Assembly: GCA_046350375.1 (NCBI GenBank)
Contig: JAXMAO010000009.1
Coordinates: 92,301 to 156,300, forward strand
Reading direction: 5' to 3'
Source of the DNA: JAXMAO01 sp046350375
GTDB lineage: Bacteria; Planctomycetota; Phycisphaerae; UBA1845; UTPLA1
Length of the DNA stretch: 64,000 bases
Shown: in pieces, positions 24,113 through 31,378 of the stretch
Layout: each line of letters opens with the position of its first letter
How positions within the stretch are numbered: the first letter of the stretch is position 1
The notes under the pieces: generated by a model
Told to the model about the DNA's origin: nothing
Seen by the model: the letters and a program-made list of their open reading frames with translations, nothing else
Databases searched by the model: none
Position numbers and translations under genes: made by a program

Positions 24113-26040
24113 AGGCCTGGCGGTTGAAAACGGCCCGGGGCACGCTGGACCTGCGACAGTTCGCGGGGACGATCTGGTATTTCACCGGGCTGCTGCGGCC
24201 GCACGGCTGGGTGCTGTCGGCGGCGCTGGCGGCGACGCTGGTCAACATCCTGCTGTCGATCGCCGCGCCGTGGCCGGTGCAGGTGGTGCTGGACCACGTG
24301 CTGCTGGGCAAGAAACCCAAGCCATGGATGCAGGCGGTGGTGCGGAAGATTGAGCACGCCGGGCGGCGCGGCGAGGCGAACCCGGCCGCACCGTCGCCGC
24401 CGGCCGAGTATCGCAAGCTGACGGTCGTGCCGCTGGACGGTGGGCGGGTGGCGCTGTTGTGGGCGGCCTGCGGGTCGGTGGTGCTGATCGCGGTGTTCTC
24501 GGGGCTGAGCGACTACGGCGCCACGCTGCTGGAGGCCAACACGGCCCAGAAAATCGGCAATGCGCTGCGGCGGCGGCTGTTCAAGCACATGCAGACGCTG
24601 TCGCTGCGCTTCCACGAACGCAACCGCACCGGGGACCTGCTGCTGCGGCTGACGGGCGACATCAGCATGGTTCGCGACATGCTGGTGGAGTCGATGTTCG
24701 ACCTGGCGTCGGCGGCGCTGCTGACGGTCGGCCTGCTGGCGGTGATGCTGCGGCTCTCGCCGCTGCTGACGGCGGTAGCGCTGGCGGCGCTGCCGATCGT
24801 CGCGGGCGTGTCGATGGTTATTTCGATCCAGCTGCGGTCGGCGGTGCGCAAGGCGCGCGAGAAGGAAGGCGACCTGATCAGCGTGGCGGGCGAGGTGCTG
24901 GCGTCGATCGCGCTGGTGCAGGCCTTCACGCGCGAGGAGGCGGAGAAGGAGCGCTTCTCGCGGCTTGGGCGATCGTCGCTGCGGGCCGGGCTGCGGATGG
25001 TGAAGCTTGAAAGCCGGCTGGCGCGAACGGTGCAGATCGTGACCGCGGTGGGGACGTGCGGCATTCTCTATTTCGGCGTGCACGAGGTGGCCGGGGGGCG
25101 GCTGACGCCCGGCACGCTGGTGGTGTTCATGTCCTACTTCAACAACCTGCTGAAGCCGGTGCGGTCGGCGTCGAAGACGGCGGCCAAGATGGCCAAGGCG
25201 TCGGGCTGCGCCGAGCGCATCCGCGCGGTGCTGGCGACGCAGCCGGAGGTCCGCGACCGGCCGGGCGCGATCGAGGCGCCGCCGATCGCGGGGCGGGTGA
25301 CGTTCGACGACGTCAGCTTCGCCTACGGGTCAACGGGCTGGACGGTGTCGGACATCCGGCTGGAGATTCCGGCGGGGCAGCGCGTGGCGCTGGTCGGGCC
25401 GACGGGGGCGGGCAAGAGCACGCTCATCAAGCTGCTGCTGCGGTTTTACGACGTGGGGCGCGGCGCGGTGCGGATCGACGGGCTGGACGTGCGGGGGCTG
25501 ACGCTCGAGTCGCTCCGCCGGCAGGTGAGCGTCGTGCCGCAGGAGACGGTGCTATTCGGCACGACGGTGGGCGAGAACATCGCCATGGGTCGCGACGGCG
25601 CGACGCTGGCCGACGCGCAGGCGGCGGCGCGGCTGCTGGAGCTGGACGAGTGGATTCGCTCGCTGCCGGAGGGCTACGACACGCGGGTCGGCGAGCGCGG
25701 CGTGGCGCTGTCGGGCGGGCAGCGGCAGTTGATCGCACTGGCGCGGGCGCTATTGCGCAACGGGCGGATTCTGATCTTCGACGAGCCGACCACCGGGCTG
25801 GACAACGCCACCGAGCAGCGCGTGCGGGTGGCGTTGCGCCGCGCCATGGCCGAGCGCACGACGCTCATCATCTCGCACCGCCCGCGGCCGCTGGCCGACG
25901 TGGACCGCGTGGTCGTCGTGCAGGCCGGACGGATCGTGCAGGACGGCCCGGCCGAGAGCCTGCTGGCGGAGTCGGGGCTGTTCCGCGAGCTGTTTCTGCC
26001 GACGGAGCCGGGGGCGGGCGTTCTGGAGGGGGTGCGATGA
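24109..26040 (+). CDS. ABC exporter, fused permease and ATPase (MsbA-like)
   Basis: 643 residues. A TTG start overlaps the previous stop (TTGA), with GGAGGAG nine bases upstream. The transmembrane domain spans about 1-330 and includes a basic, Pro-rich insertion between the first two helices (GKKPKPWMQAVVRK to PAEYRKL) that is not typical of MsbA. The nucleotide-binding domain has Walker A GPTGAGKST (about 430), Q-loop VVPQET, signature LSGGQRQLIALARALL (about 533), Walker B ILIFDEPTTGLD and H-loop IISHRPRPL. It probably flips or exports the glycolipid made by the adjacent glycosyltransferases. Its stop overlaps the next start (ATGA). Confidence 0.92.
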   Translation: MKAWRLKTARGTLDLRQFAGTIWYFTGLLRPHGWVLSAALAATLVNILLSIAAPWPVQVVLDHVLLGKKPKPWMQAVVRKIEHAGRRGEANPAAPSPPAEYRKLTVVPLDGGRVALLWAACGSVVLIAVFSGLSDYGATLLEANTAQKIGNALRRRLFKHMQTLSLRFHERNRTGDLLLRLTGDISMVRDMLVESMFDLASAALLTVGLLAVMLRLSPLLTAVALAALPIVAGVSMVISIQLRSAVRKAREKEGDLISVAGEVLASIALVQAFTREEAEKERFSRLGRSSLRAGLRMVKLESRLARTVQIVTAVGTCGILYFGVHEVAGGRLTPGTLVVFMSYFNNLLKPVRSASKTAAKMAKASGCAERIRAVLATQPEVRDRPGAIEAPPIAGRVTFDDVSFAYGSTGWTVSDIRLEIPAGQRVALVGPTGAGKSTLIKLLLRFYDVGRGAVRIDGLDVRGLTLESLRRQVSVVPQETVLFGTTVGENIAMGRDGATLADAQAAARLLELDEWIRSLPEGYDTRVGERGVALSGGQRQLIALARALLRNGRILIFDEPTTGLDNATEQRVRVALRRAMAERTTLIISHRPRPLADVDRVVVVQAGRIVQDGPAESLLAESGLFRELFLPTEPGAGVLEGVR

Positions 26041-27332
26041 TTGCCGCGCCGAGCGTGGAGCTGGCGCTGCCGTGCGATACGGCGCTGCCGGAGCTGGCGC
26101 AGTCGGCGTCGCCGGAGCGGATGCTGGCGATCTGCCGCGCGGCGTGGGGCGACGACGGCGCGGCGTGGCGCGCCTGCCGGGTGATGGAGGCGGTCTATCA
26201 GCCCGGGCGGGCCTGCCGGATCAGCTACGCGCTGTCGACCGATGACGCCGAGCGGCCGGAGCTGGTCTATGCGCGCTGGAGCGTGTCGGCGGAGCGCGAC
26301 CATTCCAGCGCGGTGCGCGTGGCGGGCGGGGCGGGCGGGTTCGACCTGTACCGTTTTCCGCGCGATCGGCGGATGCGGGAGGTTCGCGGCCTGCGGCGCG
26401 AGGAGTGGCTGCGCGAGGCGTCGGCCATCTGGATGGTGCGGTGGCTGGGGCCGGGCTGCTGGGATGACGCCGGCTGGCGCTGCACGCCGATCAAGTACGT
26501 GCCCGAGTCGCGGCTGGTCTGCCGGCTGAAGGGGCGCTGGCTGGGGGGCGGCCCGGACCGCTGGGCGCGGGCGTACGTGCGGATCGCGCGGCGCGGCGGC
26601 GCGCGGGCGCAGCTCGACCTGCTGGCGGCGCTGCGCCGTGCGGCCGAGGACGGCCGCTCGGTCGACGTGCCGCGGCCGCTGGGGATGATTGAGCAGCGCG
26701 GGCTGCTGGCGACTGAGTTCGTGCGCGGCCAGACGCTGCGCGCCGCGGTGGCGGAGGCGGGCTGCGGCGTGATCGGGCCGATCGTGGCACGGCTGGCGCG
26801 GGTCTCGCCGGTGATGGTGGCGGGCGAGCGTGGGCACACGGAGATTCCGCCGGCGATGTTGCTGGACGAGCTGTCGGTGGGGCTGGGCGCGGGGGCGGCG
26901 GAGTCGTGGCCGGGGCTGGAGGAGTGGGCGGCGCGCCGCCCTGCGGAACCGGAAGACGTGGGTCGGGTGCATGGCGATCTGCATGCGGGGCAGGTGCTGT
27001 TGAAGGGCGATCGCGTGTGCGTGGTGGACTGGGAGAAGTCCGGCCGCGGGGACGCGACGGTGGATATCGTGAACCTGGCGGCGGAGTTTGACGCCGAGGC
27101 GCTGACGGACGCGGGCGCGCCGGCGGACGCGGCAGCGACGTGCGTGGCGGCGTGGCGCGAGGCCGGGGGGGCGTGGAACGCGCCGGCAACGCGCTGGTGG
27201 GCGGCGTATGCGCACGTGTTGCGGGCGTGGGGGCTGATGCGTCACCTGCGGCCGGACTGGCCGCGGCGTGCGCGGCTGCTGGCGTCGCGGGCGGAGGAGG
27301 CGTGGCGGAAGGGTGCGACGTGGCTGTCGTGA
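26037..27332 (+). CDS. APH-like phosphotransferase/kinase, HxDxxxxQ variant
   Basis: 431 residues; ATG with GGAGGGG upstream and an ATGA overlap with the exporter gene. The C-terminal lobe carries VHGDLHAGQVLL (His312, Asp314 catalytic) and VCVVDWEKSGRGDATVDIVNLA (metal-binding Asp). The usual catalytic-loop Asn (HGDxHxxN) is replaced by Gln319. The N-terminal lobe is diverged (VYQPGRACRISYAL, KYVPESRLVCRL), consistent with an atypical ATP-binding lobe. Aminoglycoside resistance is unlikely in this setting; phosphorylation of a sugar or glycolipid intermediate is more plausible. It shares the Gln substitution with the next gene. Confidence 0.78.
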   Translation: MIAAPSVELALPCDTALPELAQSASPERMLAICRAAWGDDGAAWRACRVMEAVYQPGRACRISYALSTDDAERPELVYARWSVSAERDHSSAVRVAGGAGGFDLYRFPRDRRMREVRGLRREEWLREASAIWMVRWLGPGCWDDAGWRCTPIKYVPESRLVCRLKGRWLGGGPDRWARAYVRIARRGGARAQLDLLAALRRAAEDGRSVDVPRPLGMIEQRGLLATEFVRGQTLRAAVAEAGCGVIGPIVARLARVSPVMVAGERGHTEIPPAMLLDELSVGLGAGAAESWPGLEEWAARRPAEPEDVGRVHGDLHAGQVLLKGDRVCVVDWEKSGRGDATVDIVNLAAEFDAEALTDAGAPADAAATCVAAWREAGGAWNAPATRWWAAYAHVLRAWGLMRHLRPDWPRRARLLASRAEEAWRKGATWLS

Positions 27333-28675
27333 CGCGCGACGTTGAGCGGGGCGCGCTGGCGGCGTGGATCAACCCGCGGCGGGTGCGGCGGCGGCTGGCG
27401 GACTGGGTGCAGTTGCCGCCGGGCTGGCGGATCGCGACCGTCGGCGTGGCGCGGGTGGCGCCGGCCCGGCCCGACGGCGCGAACATCGAGTATGTCGTTA
27501 CGCTGCGCGACGCGCGCGGTGACGCCGGGCGCGGCACGCTGCACCGCACGCGGACGGTCGATCCGCGGTGTGCGCCCGGCGTGCGGCTGGCGATCCGGCG
27601 GCGGGCGGCCGTGCGGCTGCAGGGCGTGGCGATTTGCCTGCCGGCCGAAGGCGTGCTGCTGCATACGCCGGAGCGCGACCCGGAACTGGCGGCGCTGCCG
27701 GAGCTGCTGGACTGCGAGGCGATCGGGGTGCGGCTGGGGGCGGACTCGGCGGTGCGCTGCACGTGGCTGAGCTATCGCGCCGGGCGGCGCGCGACGCTCG
27801 GCTCCCGCTTTCATGCGGGCGGCACCGCACGGTATTGCGTCGCCAAGGTCAGCCGCGACGGGCTGGTCGAGCGTTTGCCGCGGTTGCAGCGGCGCGTGGC
27901 GGCGGAACTGCGCGGCCGCGCCGACGCGCCGCGCGTGCCGGCGGTGCTGGATGTCTGGCCAGAGTGCCGGACCGTGATCTTCGAGGGGCTTGAGCCGGTC
28001 GCGACGACGGCGCGGATCGATCCGGTGGAACGCGCCGCGGCGGCCGGGCAGGCGCTGGCGGGACTCCACGGACTGGGCAGCGCGGGGCTGGCGCGGTTCC
28101 ATGCGACCGACGAGCTGCGGGTATTGCAGCGCTGGTTGCGCGTGGCGGACAGCGTCGATGCGCGGCTGTCGCAGGCGGCCGCCCTGTGCCGCTGGGCACA
28201 CGCACACGCGACTGCACGCACGATTCGACCCGATTGTTTCCTGCATCGCGACTTCTACGACGCGCAGTTGCTGCCATGTGCGGCTGGCTGGGGTGTTTCA
28301 GATCTGGACACGGCCGCGGCCGGAGAGCGCGAGCTGGACGTGGGGAACTACCTGGCGCACTGCGTGTGGCGGGGGATGGTCGAGGGCTGGCCGGCGCCCC
28401 AGGCGGTCGAGGCAATCCGTTTGTTCGTGGAGACTTACGCGAAGGAGGCGGGCGCCCGGCGGTCGCGAAACGGGGTGCGGGCCGGTGGCGTGCTCGAGGC
28501 ACGACGGCTGCAGTTCTACGTTGTGACGACACTGGCGCGGCTGGGGGTCATACACGCGATGCGGACGAAGACGGCTTTGCTGGCACAGCGCTTGCACGAA
28601 CGGGCGGGGCGAGTGGCGAGCGACCGCGCGGCGTCGATTGAGTCTGTGTCGTTGGCGCTGTCGGCGGCGGGATAG
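27320..28675 (+). CDS. Second APH-like phosphotransferase, HxDxxxxQ variant
   Basis: 451 residues from GTG 27320, which has GGAAGGG six bases upstream; a GTG at 27329 overlapping the previous stop is the alternative. Only the kinase-like half is recognisable: SYRAGRRATLGSRF, then YCVAKVSRDGLVERLP (likely the ATP-lobe Lys), LEPVATTARI and the catalytic loop FLHRDFYDAQLLPC (His309, Asp311, Gln316 for the usual Asn), followed by VSDLDTAAAGERELDVGNYLAH. The N-terminal 120 residues (INPRRVRRRLADWVQLPPGW) are unassigned. Last gene of the glycosyltransferase/exporter cluster. Two non-identical kinases in one cluster suggest two phosphorylation steps or a heteromeric enzyme. Confidence 0.75.
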   Translation: MAVVTRDVERGALAAWINPRRVRRRLADWVQLPPGWRIATVGVARVAPARPDGANIEYVVTLRDARGDAGRGTLHRTRTVDPRCAPGVRLAIRRRAAVRLQGVAICLPAEGVLLHTPERDPELAALPELLDCEAIGVRLGADSAVRCTWLSYRAGRRATLGSRFHAGGTARYCVAKVSRDGLVERLPRLQRRVAAELRGRADAPRVPAVLDVWPECRTVIFEGLEPVATTARIDPVERAAAAGQALAGLHGLGSAGLARFHATDELRVLQRWLRVADSVDARLSQAAALCRWAHAHATARTIRPDCFLHRDFYDAQLLPCAAGWGVSDLDTAAAGERELDVGNYLAHCVWRGMVEGWPAPQAVEAIRLFVETYAKEAGARRSRNGVRAGGVLEARRLQFYVVTTLARLGVIHAMRTKTALLAQRLHERAGRVASDRAASIESVSLALSAAG

Positions 28676-28686
28676 GGCGAAGCGCG

Positions 28687-29430
28687 ATGGTGGTGGATCG
28701 AGGGTCGGCATGTCTGAAGAGTGCGCGCGGCGGGGCGCTGGGCGGCGCGCGGTGCGGGTCGCGCCGGTGGCGCGCGTTCACGCTGATCGAACTGCTGGTG
28801 GTGATGGCGATCATCACGCTGCTGACCGGGATCGTGGTGCCGAGCGTGTCGCGGGCGCGACACATCGGCCGGCGGACGACCTGCGCCGTGCGGCTGCGCG
28901 AGGTGGCGCTGGCGGCCTCGATGTACCTGCAGGCCGAGCACGCTTTCCCGGCGCTGAACAACGACCCCGAGGATGGCCACTGGCAATACAACTATGTGAT
29001 CTTCGACGGCCGGGACTTCCGGGAGAACTTCGGACCGCTGGTGGTGGGCAACCTGGTGCCCGAGATGCGCATTCTCTACTGTCCGTTGCAGACGTCCCCG
29101 GCACATCTGCTGGCGTCGGGGCAGAATCCGTGGCCGACCCGCGACGGGGTCGATACGCGGGCGGGGTACGGGCGGCGGCACCTGATCGGCGGGCTGGACG
29201 CGACGCAGCTCCCGCCTTCGACGGCCGTATTCGCCGACCTGTTTCACACGCCGCAGTACGTTCGCGAGACCGGCCATACCGACGGCATCAACGCGGCGTT
29301 CATCGACGGGCACGTGCGCTGGATGCCGAACTTCGATCGACTGGTGAACAACACGATGGTGCTGCCCACGTCGCTCATCGACAACCCCACGATGGATGAC
29401 ATCTGGAAGGGACTGGATCTGCGAGACTAG
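28687..29430 (+). CDS. Prepilin-type pseudopilin with H-x9-DG motif
   Basis: 247 residues. A long basic leader (about 30 residues) precedes A-FTLIELLVVMAIITLLTGIVV, the prepilin peptidase site and hydrophobic stalk. The globular domain ends with HTDGINAAFIDGHVRWMPN, matching the H-x9-DG motif of planctomycete type II secretion-like pseudopilins. It starts 11 bases after the glycan cluster and could be co-transcribed with it. The start codon choice is uncertain because the ribosome site is weak. Confidence 0.83.
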   Translation: MVVDRGSACLKSARGGALGGARCGSRRWRAFTLIELLVVMAIITLLTGIVVPSVSRARHIGRRTTCAVRLREVALAASMYLQAEHAFPALNNDPEDGHWQYNYVIFDGRDFRENFGPLVVGNLVPEMRILYCPLQTSPAHLLASGQNPWPTRDGVDTRAGYGRRHLIGGLDATQLPPSTAVFADLFHTPQYVRETGHTDGINAAFIDGHVRWMPNFDRLVNNTMVLPTSLIDNPTMDDIWKGLDLRD

Positions 29431-29434
29431 GCCC

Positions 29435-30130
29435 ATGACGACCGTGACTTTGGCATCGAATCGACGCGCGGCCGGGCGGACGTGGCGCGTCGCGGCGTGG
29501 AGCGGCGTCGGCAGCGCGATCGGGCTGGCGGGGCTGGGCGCGGCGTTGTGGATGTTCCGGACGCGACACGCCCCGGCGGTCAACCCGTTCGCGATCGGGG
29601 GCTCGGTGCGGCGGGTGGTGGGCGATCATGTGCATCTCAAGGACCGTCGCCGGGTCGAGTTCGCCGGCATCCGGTTGCCGTTCGAGGGCGAGCCGTCGGC
29701 CGACACCGCGCGCGAGAAACTGACCAAGTGGCTGGACGACCGCGACGTCCGGCTGACGTTCGACGCGCTGGCGGAGGACGGGGCCGGTCGCCCGTACGCG
29801 TATTTGTTCGTACACGACCGGCTGATGAACGAGCGGCTGGTGCGTTCCGGGCTGGCGTTCGTGAAGTTGCGCGGCGGGCAGCGCAAGTACGCCGACGTAC
29901 TGCTCAAGGCGCAGAGCGCCGCGCAGGCCGCCGGCGTGGGCGTGTGGGCGACTATCCAGCCGAGCGAAACGGGGCGCTTCATCGGCGACCTGAAGCGGGC
30001 GACGTTTCACGCGCCGAATTGCAATCACATCGCGGTGGACGGCCCGCCGGATCGCATCGAGATCACCGGGACGGCGGCGGCGTTCAGCCGGGGTCTCGCG
30101 CCGTGCGGACATTGCCTGCCGTGCGAATAA
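29435..30130 (+). CDS. Membrane-anchored staphylococcal nuclease-like (TNase) protein
   Basis: 231 residues. The ATG at 29435 is four bases after the preceding stop. One membrane anchor lies near residues 20-38 (VGSAIGLAGLGAALWMF). The SNase fold at about 50-170 shows GDHVHLKDRRRVEFAGIRLP, PSADTAREKLTKWLDDRDVRL, GRPYAYLFVHDRLMNERLVRSGLAFVK and AQSAAQAAGVGVW, the usual OB-fold and helical landmarks. The classical catalytic Arg-Glu-Arg set is only partly clear, so activity is uncertain. The C-terminal 50 residues (FHAPNCNHIAVDG ... PCGHCLPC) form a Cys/His cluster like the Ada-type metal-binding tails seen on envelope proteins; it may bind zinc. Confidence 0.75.
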   Translation: MTTVTLASNRRAAGRTWRVAAWSGVGSAIGLAGLGAALWMFRTRHAPAVNPFAIGGSVRRVVGDHVHLKDRRRVEFAGIRLPFEGEPSADTAREKLTKWLDDRDVRLTFDALAEDGAGRPYAYLFVHDRLMNERLVRSGLAFVKLRGGQRKYADVLLKAQSAAQAAGVGVWATIQPSETGRFIGDLKRATFHAPNCNHIAVDGPPDRIEITGTAAAFSRGLAPCGHCLPCE

Positions 30131-30241
30131 GACGCCGGCGCGCTGTGCGGGTTTGCACGGCGGATGTGCGTCGCCAACGCCGCGAGCGCCGGGCGCGCCA
30201 GGGGCGTCGGCGATTCGGCCACGCGGGGCGGGTTTGCGGCA

Positions 30242-30256
30242 CGGCACGCGGCTTGC
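30242..30256 (+). promoter_or_regulatory. Candidate sigma-54 promoter before the Asp/His-repeat lipoprotein
   Basis: CGGCAC-GCGGC-TTGC: one mismatch to TGGCAC-N5-TTGC with exact spacing. The predicted start is near 30268, about 45 bases before the ATG at 30312. High GC raises the chance of accidental matches, but the position fits. Confidence 0.4.
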
Positions 30257-30311
30257 CGTAACGCGGACGGACGAACTCGTGGTCGACGGTTTCACGTTGA
30301 AAAGGTGCGAC

Positions 30312-30743
30312 ATGCGGAAGCGGATGATGCGGCGGATGGCGATGGCAGCGCTGGGCGTGGTCGCGGGGGCGGGCTTGATCGGTTGCGGCCTGCAGGCCCA
30401 GCTTTCGATCGATCCGGTCACGGGTGACCTGGTGATCAACGGCGTGGTCGTTCCGCTCGCCGAGCACGGAAGGGGCGGCGGCGCCGACGACCCCGCCGGG
30501 CACGACCTGAACGACGACCATGGGATGGATGGCGCCAGGCATGACCTGAACGACGACGCTGGCATGGACGACGCCGACCACGACCTGAACGACGACAATG
30601 GCATGGACGACGCCGGTCACGATGTTGACGATGACCACGGCGTCGATCCGGTCGGCGAGGACGAGGCCGATGACGCGGGGCAGGATCCGGCCGGGCACGA
30701 CGCCGGCGATGACTCGCGTCATGGCGGAGGCCACGGGGCGTAG
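30312..30743 (+). CDS. Small lipoprotein with Asp/His-rich 13-residue tandem repeats
   Basis: 143 residues; ATG with AAAAGG seven bases upstream. The signal peptide ends GAGLIGC, a good lipobox. A short region (LSIDPVTGDLVINGVVVPL) is followed by four 13-residue repeats of the form HD(L/V)(N/D)DDxG(M/V)D, encoded by 39-base units at 30501-30656, then an acidic tail ending in HGGGHGA. The spacing of Asp and His suggests divalent metal binding at the cell surface or in the periplasm. No family is recognised. Neighbours are a nuclease and a response regulator; a candidate sigma-54 promoter precedes it. Confidence 0.72.
   Translation: MRKRMMRRMAMAALGVVAGAGLIGCGLQAQLSIDPVTGDLVINGVVVPLAEHGRGGGADDPAGHDLNDDHGMDGARHDLNDDAGMDDADHDLNDDNGMDDAGHDVDDDHGVDPVGEDEADDAGQDPAGHDAGDDSRHGGGHGA
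30501..30656 (+). repeat. Four in-frame 39-base tandem repeats
   Basis: Units start at 30501, 30540, 30579 and 30618, each beginning ca(c/t)ga. The first three units are nearly identical over cga-cctgaacgacgac; the fourth is diverged. They encode the Asp/His-rich repeats of the lipoprotein. Confidence 0.85.
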
Positions 30744-30873
30744 CGAAGTTCGGGCGTGGCGACGCCGCCGGCCGAGGTCGGGGCGTCTGCCGCGCCGCCA
30801 GGATGCGAACGGCGCGACGGCGCGAGCTGGACCGCTCGCGGGCGCGGCGCAGCGGGGCGGACGAAGGGTTGCA

Positions 30874-31350
30874 ATGGCGCGGATTCTGGTAGTCGAGGAC
30901 GAGGCGGTGTTGCGAAAGAACATCGTCGATCGCCTGCGGGCCGACGGCCACGAGGTGATCGACGCCGGCTCGGGCGAAATGGGGGTCGAACTGGCGCGGC
31001 TGCTGAATCCGCACGTGGTGCTGACGGACCTGCGTCTGCCGGGGATGGACGGGCTGGGGGTGTTGCGGCAGGTGCGGCGGATCAGCCCGCCGACGCTGGT
31101 AGTGCTTATGAGCGCCTACAACACCGCCGCGAGCCTGGACGAGGCGCGGCGCGACGGGGCGCTGGTGTGCGTCGACAAGCCGATCGAGCTGCGCGAGTTG
31201 TCGACGCTGGCGGCGCGGGCGGTGCGGCACTTCCAGCAGCTGGATGACGCGGCCTACGAGCGGCGGCGGCATGCGCGCAGCGCGCCGGCGGTCTCGGGGC
31301 GCGAGTTTTCGTTCCGCCGCGGCACGCCGCAGCCCGACCCGCAGGTCTGA
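30874..31350 (+). CDS. Single-domain (CheY-like) response regulator
   Basis: 158 residues; ATG with GAAGGG six bases upstream. The receiver domain covers residues 1-120 with acidic pair VVEDEAVL, phospho-acceptor in VVLTDLRLPGMDG (about Asp52), Ser in VVLMSAYN and Lys in VCVDKPIEL. The 35-residue basic tail (YERRRHARSAPAVSGREFSFRR) has no output domain. No kinase lies beside it, so it probably serves a distant kinase or a phosphorelay. It is convergent with speA, 28 bases apart. Confidence 0.88.
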   Translation: MARILVVEDEAVLRKNIVDRLRADGHEVIDAGSGEMGVELARLLNPHVVLTDLRLPGMDGLGVLRQVRRISPPTLVVLMSAYNTAASLDEARRDGALVCVDKPIELRELSTLAARAVRHFQQLDDAAYERRRHARSAPAVSGREFSFRRGTPQPDPQV

Positions 31351-31378
31351 CGGCGGGGCTGGGCGGCGCGGGCGGCGG

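Noticed and set aside
26037..28675. Aminoglycoside resistance genes
   Set aside because: The APH-like fold is present, but the catalytic-loop Asn is replaced and the genes are embedded in a glycan cluster, so resistance is not supported.
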